Assembly: GCF_007748115.1 (NCBI RefSeq)
Contig: NZ_CP036289.1
Coordinates: 6,138,001 to 6,202,000, forward strand
Direction: 5' to 3'
DNA: 64,000 nt
From: Bremerella volcania
Lineage (GTDB): Bacteria > Planctomycetota > Planctomycetia > Pirellulales > Pirellulaceae
Position numbers and translations under genes: made by a program. Each line of letters begins with the position of its first letter. The stretch's first letter is position 1. The notes under the pieces were generated by a model. It ran no database searches and was not told where the DNA came from. It saw nothing but the letters and a program-made list of their open reading frames with translations. Below are positions 50,501 through 57,919 of the stretch, in pieces.

Positions 50501-50868
50501 AAGTCGACGGGGACGTGACGATCCCCGAAGGCGCTAAACTGGTGGTGCGGATGGACCAGCAGTACCAGGACAGCACCCATCTTTTGGGACGTTTCCGCCT
50601 GTCGGCGACTTCCAGCGAGCGACCCGTGCGGCTGGAAAACAACCTGCCGGCCGACATCCGCCAGATCATCGCCAAGCCGGCCGACCAGCGGAGCGAGGAA
50701 GAAACGCAGAAGCTGGTTTCGATGTATATCTCCGGCGACGCCCTACTGAAGGACCTGGAAGCGAAGCTGAATCAGGCCCGGGCGCTCGACGAGAATCGAC
50801 GATTAGCCGGTCTGCAAGACCTGGCTTGGGCACTGATCAACAGTCCTGCCTTTTTGTTCAATCGCTAA
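47569..50868 (+). CDS. DUF1549/DUF1553 protein with Ig-like domains (planctomycete PSCyt2/PSD1)
   Basis: 1099 residues. Signal peptide 1-22. Two Ig-like (Big2-type) segments at about 34-117 and 235-325. Between them, MGCNQGTCHGAKDGKNG at 138-152 has Cys139, Cys144 and His145, a CX4CH variant of a heme site. The DUF1549 part (SGLCTDDQFVRRIYLDLTGL and CNKCHDHPFERW, C489, C492, H493) and the DUF1553 part (LAEWLTDPSNQYFASSYVNR, RMWGYLLGRG, and AWALINSPAFLFNR at the end) follow. Such genes usually come with a DUF1501 gene, which is missing here. Function unknown; they are extremely abundant in planctomycetes and often proposed for polysaccharide handling. Confidence 0.9.
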   Translation: MNLKPILVCLVLLGVTSASIAADSDNKIPPGKTIQRIVVFPEKVSLKGPFAYAQILITAELENGEQVDLTRSAKRTDNWDAVSITPRGLVTPNKDAVGELVFHVAGQELKVPVEVKDSHADYEADFIRDVTPAMSKMGCNQGTCHGAKDGKNGFKLSLRGYDPTYDHRALVDDIAGRRFNRAVPDQSLMLLKTSGVVPHVGGQLTKPGERRYEILKNWIAGGVKLNLDSPKVEKIAIYPANPTVPLPGMSQQFAVYATLTDGQVVDVTADAFIESGDIEVATADQDGVLKLLRRGEAPVLARYDGAYDATTVTVMGDRTGFEWVQQPQQNYIDKLVDEKLQRVNVQSSGLCTDDQFVRRIYLDLTGLPPTADQARAFLDDKRPSQEKREALIDHLIGSGPYVEYWTNKWCDLLQVNQKYLGDPGVHALRNWIKDSIASNKPYDQMVYEILTASGSTIDHPASAYYKILRTPEDTMENTTQLFLAVRFNCNKCHDHPFERWTQNQYYNLSAFFAQIGRKEDKRFAGQRIGGSAVEGATPLVEVIYDTGSGEVKHQLTGKVTPPEFPYQADLVEDEGTRREELAEWLTDPSNQYFASSYVNRMWGYLLGRGIIEPIDDIRAGNPPTNPMLLEALTHSFIDSGFNTRHIVREICRSRTYQQAIATNKWNEDDAINFSHAVPRRLPAEVLFDSIHQVTGSNYNLPQLPSGFRAAQLPGTDVNIPFLDDFGKPARESSCECERATGVMLGPVMKLVNGPVISNAIADKNNALTKLATEVTDDRALIDEIFLRFLGRHASDDEVKLGIELMNEPTPDLEVAQKALDEHRQQLMAKMPQWEASLGRIASWTPLTMLEGTSKAGVKFEKKEDESILATGPVTKDQYEVVYQIAAGPLTGLRLEAMPDDSLPSKGPGRAQNGNFVLNELKAQVQLADGSEGPEVSFHRAEATFSQENWDVRGAVDGTPGSGWAVSPRFGEQHTALFEVDGDVTIPEGAKLVVRMDQQYQDSTHLLGRFRLSATSSERPVRLENNLPADIRQIIAKPADQRSEEETQKLVSMYISGDALLKDLEAKLNQARALDENRRLAGLQDLAWALINSPAFLFNR

Positions 50869-50880
50869 CAAAAGAGCCTG

Positions 50881-50906
50881 CCCTCTTCCCGCTCAGAGGA
50901 AGGGGG
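50881..50906 (+). terminator. GC-rich hairpin after the DUF1549/DUF1553 gene
   Basis: A 9-bp stem (50881-50889 with 50898-50906, one G-U pair) 12 nt after the stop codon. There is no T tract, so it may be a weak terminator, an mRNA 3' end stabiliser, or a degenerate relative of the REP-like element at 2593-2630. Confidence 0.4.
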
Positions 50907-51019
50907 TGGCGGTGCTCCTCTATCTTCGGTGCTGGCAGTCTGCCAAAATCGGCGCGGTTAATTCTGGAAAACCTTTTTCGGTTTCCTGCGGTACTAACGG
51001 TGTAGACCCGCTTGCGCCC

Positions 51020-51907
51020 ATGCTGAAGACACACGATTTAACAAAACGATACGGCAGCTTTCTGGCCCTCGATCACGCCAATATCGAGGTCGCCCGGGGA
51101 GAGTGCTGCGGTGTACTCGGCCCCAACGGAGCTGGCAAATCGACCCTTTTCCGCATCTTGATGGGTTTTCTGCGGCCAACGCACGGCCGCGCGGAAATTG
51201 GTGGAAAAGATTGCCAGAAAGCGAAAAAAGCGGTCCATAGCTTGGTTTCTTACTTACCAGGCGATGTCCGTTTATTCGGCGAAATGAAGGGGAAGCAGGT
51301 CCTCGATTTCTTCGCCGATATCCATCCCCGCGGCAGTCGCGAACGATCGTACGCCACGGCCAAGCGACTGGAACTCGATACATCGCGCCGCGTCGGCTAC
51401 ATGAGCACCGGGATGCGGCAGAAGTTGGGGCTCTCGATTGCCCTAGCAACCGACGCTCCGATGCTGATCATGGACGAGCCCACGACCAGTCTCGATCCGA
51501 ACGTCCGCGGCGAAGTCATCCGCATGATCGGCCAAGCCCACAAGTCGGGCAGGACAGTCGTTATTTGCTCGCACGTGTTGTCCGAGATTGAAGACATCTG
51601 CGATCGGGCCATCATCATGCGGCAGGGAAAGGTCGTCCACGATCAGTGCCTGCAAGATTTGGCCCGACAGCATTCGGTTGTGTTTCAGCTCATGCAGCCG
51701 CTGCCCCGCGTTCCCGAAGGAATTCGTAATCGAGTAATTTCTGCCCGGCAGCACGGCCACACCGTTCACCTGGAAACCGAAGGGGAACTTCGCGACGTGA
51801 TGGGCTGGATCACACAGTTGCCATCCACCGAACTGAAAGTCACGCGAATGGGGCTTCGCGAGGTTTACGACCGATTCCACGCCCCGGTAAGCGAGCACGC
51901 GGCATGA
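51020..51907 (+). CDS. ABC transporter ATP-binding protein
   Basis: 295 residues from the ATG at 51020, directly before the conserved opening LKTHDLTKRYGSFLALD; the frame to 50906 is not conserved. Walker A is GPNGAGKST, the signature is YMSTGMRQKL, typical of ABC-2 exporters rather than LSGGQ, and Walker B is MLIMDEPTTSLDP. The C-terminal 80 residues are the usual accessory domain. Its stop overlaps the start of the permease gene as ATGA. The substrate is unknown; the pair could export a lipid, drug or polysaccharide. Confidence 0.9.
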   Translation: MLKTHDLTKRYGSFLALDHANIEVARGECCGVLGPNGAGKSTLFRILMGFLRPTHGRAEIGGKDCQKAKKAVHSLVSYLPGDVRLFGEMKGKQVLDFFADIHPRGSRERSYATAKRLELDTSRRVGYMSTGMRQKLGLSIALATDAPMLIMDEPTTSLDPNVRGEVIRMIGQAHKSGRTVVICSHVLSEIEDICDRAIIMRQGKVVHDQCLQDLARQHSVVFQLMQPLPRVPEGIRNRVISARQHGHTVHLETEGELRDVMGWITQLPSTELKVTRMGLREVYDRFHAPVSEHAA

Positions 51908-52878
51908 ACCTGGCCATGTTACGGCAAACTTGGCGCGAGTCGCGTCTGCTGATGCTCGGCTGCTCGATCGCGCTTTTCGCGTTCTGCTGGGTGCGCGTAT
52001 GGATTGTCGGCCGGATCGACATGAGCCGCTTCCAAGGCATCCTGGAAATCTTGCGGCCCGAGTTCGAGAACTTCTCCGCCGTCGACTTCGAGCAAGCGTT
52101 GACCTACCCCGGCCGCGTGGCGTTCACGTTTACCGAGCCGATGGTCATTCTGTTGATCGTTGTGTGGGGCATTGCTCGGGGCAGCGATACGGTCAGTGGT
52201 CCGCTGGGCAAAGGGACCATGGAGATGATGCTGTCGCAGCCGGTCAGCCGTTTCCAGTATCTGATGAGCAAGAACCTGATGACGTTGTTTGGCGCCGTGG
52301 TGATCGCCGCGAGCGCCTACGCAGGGTTGGCCTGTGGCATCGAAAATACAACGGTCAAACGAGAAAACCAGCCGATCAAGATGCAGATCCCTCTGGTGAA
52401 GATCGAAGTCGAAGTACCGTTTACTCGAGACGCGAATGCTCCCACGCGCATGCCCCTCTCCGACTTTGTCGACAAGGAAGACATGTTCCCTTCGGCTCTG
52501 AATTTACTGGGTCTGGGGATCTTCTTCGGAGGCTTCACGACGCTGATGTCTTCATGGGATCAGTACCGCTGGCGAACGATCGCCATTGCAGCCGCGTTCC
52601 TGATCATCCAACTGATGCTGCGCGTGCTGTCCTTGTCACTCGAAGAAATGACCTGGCTGCGTTACACGACGATCTTTTCGCTATACGAACCAGAGGTCTT
52701 GGTGAGCTACGCCATCAATACGAAGGACGGGGCCTGGAGTTTCTGGTTTCAGAAGTCGCAGGAAGAGTGGCGACCAGGCGGACTGGCCTACCTGAGCTTT
52801 CTTACCGGCGGCGGACTGGCTGGCTTTGCCGGAGCGACCTGGATCTTTTGTCGGCGCGATCTACCCGCTCCGGTGTAA
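51904..52878 (+). CDS. ABC-2 type transporter permease
   Basis: 324 residues with about six transmembrane helices: one at about 18-34 (MLGCSIALFAFCWVRVWIVG), one near 78-97, then the segment MGTMEMMLSQPVSRFQYLMS, which is the ABC-2 cytoplasmic motif, then helices from about 115 on and at the C terminus (LTGGGLAGFAGATWIFC). The start overlaps the ATP-binding gene by 4 bp. A periplasmic loop of about 60 residues lies in the middle. Confidence 0.85.
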   Translation: MNLAMLRQTWRESRLLMLGCSIALFAFCWVRVWIVGRIDMSRFQGILEILRPEFENFSAVDFEQALTYPGRVAFTFTEPMVILLIVVWGIARGSDTVSGPLGKGTMEMMLSQPVSRFQYLMSKNLMTLFGAVVIAASAYAGLACGIENTTVKRENQPIKMQIPLVKIEVEVPFTRDANAPTRMPLSDFVDKEDMFPSALNLLGLGIFFGGFTTLMSSWDQYRWRTIAIAAAFLIIQLMLRVLSLSLEEMTWLRYTTIFSLYEPEVLVSYAINTKDGAWSFWFQKSQEEWRPGGLAYLSFLTGGGLAGFAGATWIFCRRDLPAPV

Positions 52879-52905
52879 TAATTACTAACGCTGGATAGGC
52901 GCATG

Positions 52906-52935
52906 AAAAAAGCCACGCGATGATTCGTGTGGCTT
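52906..52935 (-). terminator. Intrinsic terminator of tRNA-Arg
   Basis: A 10-bp stem with one mismatch (52910-52919 with 52926-52935), 6-nt loop, then six T residues on the minus strand (52911-52906). It is 8 nt past the 3' end of the tRNA. The sequence beyond the T tract (CATGCGCC) is the same as past the terminator at 10162-10188. Confidence 0.8.
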
Positions 52936-52943
52936 AAGCGAAG

Positions 52944-53016
52944 CACGGGAGGAGGGACTCGAACCCCCAACCCTCGGTTCCGAAGACCGATGCTCTATCC
53001 ATTGAGCTACTCCCGC
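52944..53016 (-). tRNA. tRNA-Arg (anticodon TCG)
   Basis: 73 nt. Acceptor stem GCGGGAG pairs with CTCCCGT (the first pair is G-U), D arm GCTC/GAGC, anticodon stem TCGGT/ACCGA around the loop CTTCGGA with anticodon TCG, T arm GGGGG TTCGAGT CCCTC (GTTC-type loop TTCGAGT). The discriminator base is G. CCA is not encoded. It reads CGA and, with wobble, other CGN codons. Confidence 0.95.
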
Positions 53017-53038
53017 TTGCATTTTCGGCAATTGAGTG

Positions 53039-53066
53039 ATGATACCATTTTGCCATTCGGCCGCAA
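53039..53066 (-). promoter_or_regulatory. Possible tRNA-Arg promoter
   Basis: On the minus strand TTGCGG (53066-53061), a 16-bp spacer and TATCAT (53044-53039), ending 22 nt before the tRNA. The -10 box is good, the -35 box partial. Confidence 0.4.
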
Positions 53067-53227
53067 CTACCGCATCGGACAGTTCTTAGGTGACTCAGGT
53101 TCGCCAAGCGGCCTAATCTCTGCCGTTTTGCGCAGTACTCGCGAAATTGCTTTCTGTGCTGCATAATGTTAGCGGCAGCCAGCTGCCCAGATACCTCATC
53201 GCTTACCGAGCAGAAATCCACAAGTTT

Positions 53228-53914
53228 ATGGCCTACATCACGTTGCGGATCATCGACGGCGCCGACCGGGGGGCGGTATACGAGGGGTTGGAGACTCCGG
53301 TGTCCATTGGTCGCGAAGAAGGGAACACGCTTCAGCTCAAGGATGACCGCGTTAGCCGCTTCCATCTGAAAATTCAGGAAGATCACAACAAAATCGTCCT
53401 GACCGACCTGGAAAGCACCAATGGAACACGCGTTAACGGCGAAGATATCCATCTCCGCATTCTCCGTCATGGCGATATGATCCAAGTCGGGCGATCGGTG
53501 ATTATCTACGGCTCGGAATCGCAAATCGCGGTTCGCCTGGCCGCGCTCCGCAAGCAGCAGGAAGAAAAGGAAGGCAATCTTCCCGACGACGATCGCACCC
53601 ACGGTCCCAACGATCATGAAGGAGAGTCGTCGCTCGAATTCGAGCTGAACTGGAACGCCCAGCAAGACGACCTGCAAGCCGCCATCTATTCCCTTCAACC
53701 GCCTGAGCTTCCGGAACGCCTCAGCCCCGCCCAGGCAGCACAGCTTGCCGAGTTGATGGACTACGTGCACATTCGCATCCGACATCTACTGGTGAGCGTG
53801 GAAGTGAACGAACGGACCGAAAACGTCGTGCTCGAAATGCGCGAGTGGCAAAACCTGTTGGATCTGCAATCGCGACTGGCCATGCTCCTGCGCAGCATTG
53901 GCGAACCCGAGTAG
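53228..53914 (+). CDS. FHA-domain protein
   Basis: 228 residues from the ATG at 53228; the frame to 53147 crosses the tRNA promoter region. The FHA domain covers about 5-100: GREEGNTLQL, SRFHLKI, LESTNGTRVNG and HGDMIQVG, all the residues that bind phosphothreonine. The rest contains a charged linker (about 105-150) and a helical C-terminal part with MDYVHIRIRHLLVSVEV. It should bind phosphorylated partners in kinase signalling, which is plentiful in planctomycetes, but no kinase gene is adjacent. Confidence 0.85.
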   Translation: MAYITLRIIDGADRGAVYEGLETPVSIGREEGNTLQLKDDRVSRFHLKIQEDHNKIVLTDLESTNGTRVNGEDIHLRILRHGDMIQVGRSVIIYGSESQIAVRLAALRKQQEEKEGNLPDDDRTHGPNDHEGESSLEFELNWNAQQDDLQAAIYSLQPPELPERLSPAQAAQLAELMDYVHIRIRHLLVSVEVNERTENVVLEMREWQNLLDLQSRLAMLLRSIGEPE

Positions 53915-53917
53915 GCG

Positions 53918-53955
53918 TGAACTTCGAAGTTCATCGATTTTGGCTGCCAAAATCG
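53918..53955. promoter_or_regulatory. Tandem perfect dyads downstream of the FHA gene
   Basis: A 16-bp perfect palindrome (53918-53933, TGAACTTCGAAGTTCA) is followed one base later by a 9-bp hairpin (53935-53943 with 53947-53955, loop CTG). Neither is followed by a T tract. They start 4 nt after the FHA stop codon and lie about 150 bp before dnaE, so they might be an operator for dnaE or an mRNA 3' end structure. Confidence 0.45.
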
Positions 53956-54105
53956 TAAGAAGGTTGAGCTCTTCTGCGAGTTACAGTAATCAGCATCTCT
54001 TTCGGTTTTCAATCGCCGTCAACCTGATAGAATCAACTGGTTGATGAGTCTTCTCGCTGCGTGCTTCTAACACGATCGCAGCCCAGTCCATGGAGCGGAG
54101 CCCGA

Positions 54106-57100
54106 ATGAGCCAGTCGTTCGTCCATTTGCATTGCCATTCGCACTACAGCCTTTTGGACGGAGCGGGTCCGATTCCCAAGCTCGTGACGCGTGCCAAAGA
54201 GCACGGCATGAATGCGTTGGCTTTGACCGACCATGGTAACCTGCACGGGGCACTGCAGTTCTACAACACGTGCCAAGCGAACGAGATCAACCCGATCATC
54301 GGGTACGAGGCCTACATCGCGCCGGGCAGCCGCCTGGAAAAATCAGGCGGTATGCGCGGCTCGAACTATCACCTCACTTTGCTGGCCCAAAACAAGACAG
54401 GCTTCAAGAACCTGGTGAAGCTGGCCTCGGCCGCCTACCTGGAAGGGTTCTACTTCAAGCCGCGTATCGATAAAGAACTATTGGAGAAATATCACGAGGG
54501 AATCATCTGCCTGAGTGGCTGCGTGAGCAGCGAGTTCTCGAAGATCGTGATGAACGGAACCAATACGGCGGAGGTCGTCAAAGAAGCCGAGGAAACGGCT
54601 GGCTGGTTCCACAAGTTGTTCGGCGATCGCTACTTCATCGAGATCATGAACAATGGTCTCGATATCCAGAAGATGCAACTGGAGGGCGCGGTCGACGTTG
54701 CCAAGAGGATCGGCCTGCCGCTGGTAGCCACCAGCGACACGCACTATGTCGATCAGAGTGATGCCGAGGCCCAGGATATCCTCTTATGCGTGAACACCGG
54801 CAAGTTCCGTACGGATGCCTCGCGAATGAAGATGGAGAACGACCAGTTCTATCTTCGTAGTCCGGATGACATGTACGCGAGTTTCCCAGGCTTGGAAGAT
54901 GCCTGCTCGCGTAGCCAGGAAATCGCCGACACCGTCGACATTGACCTGGAACTGGGCAAGCGCCACTTCCCCTCCTTCAAAATCCCCGAAAGCAAGACGG
55001 CCGACGAATATCTCCGCGAGCTTTGCATTCAAGGACTCAAAGAGCGTTACGAAGGCAACGAAGAGATGCTGCCTGGCGGCGAGTTGAGCGAAGTCGTCAT
55101 GGCCCGCTTGGACCGCGAACTGGGGGTGATCAGCCGACTTGGCTTCCCGAACTACTTCCTGATCGTGTGGGACTTCGTGGTCGAGGCCCGCAAGCAAAAC
55201 ATTCCGGCCACGGCTCGTGGTAGCGGTGTGGGTGCGCTGGTGTGCTACGCCCTCTATTTGAGCCACGTCTGTCCGATCAAGTACGACTTGCTGTTCGAGC
55301 GATTCCTGGATGAAAACCGCCTGGAAGCCCCTGATATCGATATCGACTTCGATAAAGAACGTCGGGGAATGGTCATCAAGTATGTGAAGGATAAGTACGG
55401 CGAAGCGAACGTCGCCCAGATCGGTACGTTCGGTACGCTAGCCGCCCGGGCCGCGATCAAAGACGTCGGCCGCGCGATGGGGCTGCCGCTGGACATGGTC
55501 AACGAAGTGACCGGCATGGTGCCCGATCAGCTGGGTATCAAGCTGAAAGATGCGCTTGCCCAAAGCGCGGACATGCAGTCCGCCTACAACGCGAACCCGG
55601 ACATCAAGGAACTACTCGATCTGGCGATGAAGATCGAGGGGCTGGCACGCAACGTCGGGACGCACGCGGCCGCCGTGGTGATCGCGGATGAACCACTGAC
55701 CGAGTACGTTCCGCTTTGCCGCGTTTCCGGCAAAGACGACATCATCACTCAGTGGTCGATGAATGACGTCGAAGCGGCCGGTCTGCTGAAAATGGACTTC
55801 CTCGGTCTGCGTAACTTGACGATCCTGCGAAACGCGGTCGATCTAATCAAGAAGGTTCGCGGCGAAGACCTCGACATCTTGCGGCTTCCCTTGGATGATA
55901 AAGACACATTCGACCTCCTGAGACGCGGTGAAACGAAGGGTGTGTTTCAGCTGGAAAGTGGCGGCATTCGCGACCTGTTGAAACGTATGAAGCCGGACAG
56001 CTTCCTCGACATTATCGCGACCAATGCGCTCTATCGGCCTGGTCCGCTCGAAGGCGGGATGGTCGACGACTACATCGAGGTGAAGCATGGTCGCAAGGAA
56101 GCGGCTTACAAGCATCAAGTGCTGAAAGACGTGCTGGAAGAGACCAACGGGGTCATGGTCTACCAGGAACAGGTGATGCGGATCTTGAATCGCCTGGGTG
56201 GCATTCCGCTGGCCAAAGCGTACACGTGCATTAAGGCGATCAGTAAGAAGAAAGAATCGATCATCCAGGCCAATCGCGAGCAGTTCCTGGAAGGTGCTCA
56301 AGAGAAAGGCCTCACCAAGCAGGAAGCCCAGGACTTCTGGGACATGATCGTCAAGTTCGCCGGGTATGGTTTCAATAAGAGCCACTCAACGGCTTACGCA
56401 CTGGTCGCCTATCAAACGGCCTACCTGAAAGCGCACTACCCGATCGAGTTCATGGCCGCGCTTCTTTCCGGTGACATCAGTGGCCGAAACTTCAAGACGA
56501 AGGACGCACTGGTCGAGCACATGGAAGACGCTGAGCGGATGAACATCGAAGTGGCTCCGCCTGACGTCAACCATTCCGATGAAGAGTTCACGGTGAAGGA
56601 CGGCAAGATCGTCTTCGCGCTAAGTGCCATCAAAGGTTGCGGTGGCGGTGCGGCGGAAGCGATCGTCGCGGCGCGCGAGAAAGACGGTCCGTTCACCGAC
56701 ATTTTCGACTTCTGCGAACGCGTCGATCCGTCGCAGTGCAGCAAGGCAGCCATCGAAACGTTGATCAAGGCCGGTGCATTCGACCGCCTTGGCGGGCATC
56801 GGGCTCAATACGTTACGGCGCTAGACAAAGCGATCCAGTCCGGCGCCTCCGCGATCGCGGACAAGAGGGCGGGGCAAAAGAACCTTTTCGCTGCCGTCGA
56901 AGATCCCGCGGAAGAAGCCAAAGCGGTCGTGCTTCCCGATGTGCAGCCTTGGCCAGACAAAGAAACGCTGGGCTACGAGAAAGAGTGTCTTGGGTTCTAC
57001 TGGTCGAGTCATCCTCTGGCCGAGTACAAACGTAAATTCGAGATGTGCTGTAGCCATAGCACCGCGAATCTTACCGGCCTCAAAGACAAAACCGAAGTCA

Positions 57101-57645
57101 CCATGGGCGGCATGGTCGCCTCGATCAAACTCGCACACACGCGTAAGGCGCGGCCCGGAAGCACCCATACCAAGTACGCTAACTTCGACCTGGAAGACGT
57201 CGATGGCGGTATCCGCTGCATCCTATGGCCGGAAGACTATGCCAAGTTGGGCGAGTCCCTCAGGCCGGACGGCGTTTACATCATTTCGGGTCGACTCGAT
57301 CGGCGAGGCGGTGATGACGAGGCGAACCTGATCGTCAATGAGTTGATTCCCATCGAGGAAGTGGAAACGCGATACGCGCGCGGCGTGATGGTTCGGGTCG
57401 ACCAGCAAGTCCATGGCGAAGATAAGCTGCAAACGCTTGTCGAGATCGTGCGTGGGTATCCTGGCAACTGCGAACTGAAGCTTCTGCTGGTGCTGGAAGA
57501 TGGTCGTCAGGTCGCCCTGAAAAGCCAGAAAGGAGTCGACCTTTCCCCGGAAATGCGGACCCGCGTTGATGAACTTCTTGGGGAAGGGAACTTCGAACTT
57601 CTGCTCAGACGCCCTGCTTCTGGAGGGGTCCGCAACTCGGCATAG
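54106..57645 (+). CDS. dnaE: DNA polymerase III alpha subunit
   Basis: 1179 residues from the ATG at 54106, with a GGAG site 10 nt upstream. The N-terminal PHP domain opens with HLHCHSHYSLLDG. The polymerase active site has D410, D412 and D414 in PDIDIDF; GTFGTLAARAAIKDVGRAMG and GTHAAAVVIADEPL are typical. Near residue 1000 there is an OB-fold (TEVTMGGMVASIKLAHTRKA). The length is normal for DnaE. This is the replicative polymerase subunit, so the gene should be essential. No replication neighbour is present. Confidence 0.97.
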   Translation: MSQSFVHLHCHSHYSLLDGAGPIPKLVTRAKEHGMNALALTDHGNLHGALQFYNTCQANEINPIIGYEAYIAPGSRLEKSGGMRGSNYHLTLLAQNKTGFKNLVKLASAAYLEGFYFKPRIDKELLEKYHEGIICLSGCVSSEFSKIVMNGTNTAEVVKEAEETAGWFHKLFGDRYFIEIMNNGLDIQKMQLEGAVDVAKRIGLPLVATSDTHYVDQSDAEAQDILLCVNTGKFRTDASRMKMENDQFYLRSPDDMYASFPGLEDACSRSQEIADTVDIDLELGKRHFPSFKIPESKTADEYLRELCIQGLKERYEGNEEMLPGGELSEVVMARLDRELGVISRLGFPNYFLIVWDFVVEARKQNIPATARGSGVGALVCYALYLSHVCPIKYDLLFERFLDENRLEAPDIDIDFDKERRGMVIKYVKDKYGEANVAQIGTFGTLAARAAIKDVGRAMGLPLDMVNEVTGMVPDQLGIKLKDALAQSADMQSAYNANPDIKELLDLAMKIEGLARNVGTHAAAVVIADEPLTEYVPLCRVSGKDDIITQWSMNDVEAAGLLKMDFLGLRNLTILRNAVDLIKKVRGEDLDILRLPLDDKDTFDLLRRGETKGVFQLESGGIRDLLKRMKPDSFLDIIATNALYRPGPLEGGMVDDYIEVKHGRKEAAYKHQVLKDVLEETNGVMVYQEQVMRILNRLGGIPLAKAYTCIKAISKKKESIIQANREQFLEGAQEKGLTKQEAQDFWDMIVKFAGYGFNKSHSTAYALVAYQTAYLKAHYPIEFMAALLSGDISGRNFKTKDALVEHMEDAERMNIEVAPPDVNHSDEEFTVKDGKIVFALSAIKGCGGGAAEAIVAAREKDGPFTDIFDFCERVDPSQCSKAAIETLIKAGAFDRLGGHRAQYVTALDKAIQSGASAIADKRAGQKNLFAAVEDPAEEAKAVVLPDVQPWPDKETLGYEKECLGFYWSSHPLAEYKRKFEMCCSHSTANLTGLKDKTEVTMGGMVASIKLAHTRKARPGSTHTKYANFDLEDVDGGIRCILWPEDYAKLGESLRPDGVYIISGRLDRRGGDDEANLIVNELIPIEEVETRYARGVMVRVDQQVHGEDKLQTLVEIVRGYPGNCELKLLLVLEDGRQVALKSQKGVDLSPEMRTRVDELLGEGNFELLLRRPASGGVRNSA

Positions 57646-57919
57646 CGTTTTGTAACTAATTGCAAAACAAGTACTTAGACCGATTTTTCCGGTTATTCAG
57701 GCGGCGATCGAGGCCAGGGCCAACGAATCGTCCCTCTTTTCGCGAATTGCTTGCCTTTCCTATCCCCTCAAATTAAGATCACTGGTAACCCTTGCCTGAT
57801 TGTTCAAGGGATTCAGGGACAGTACGCCTTGGGTATGCGATACTTACTTAAGGTCTCCCAGGACTCTGCGTCCACCAATCCTTCACCTTCTCGAGCTCAA
57901 CTGTATCCAGGGATCTGCT
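57646..57919. other. Upstream region of the DUF1598 gene
   Basis: 274 bp between dnaE and the DUF1598 gene. No terminator with a T tract is clear; a 6-bp GTTTTG/CAAAAC dyad is close to the dnaE stop. It should include the promoter of the DUF1598 gene. Confidence 0.4.
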
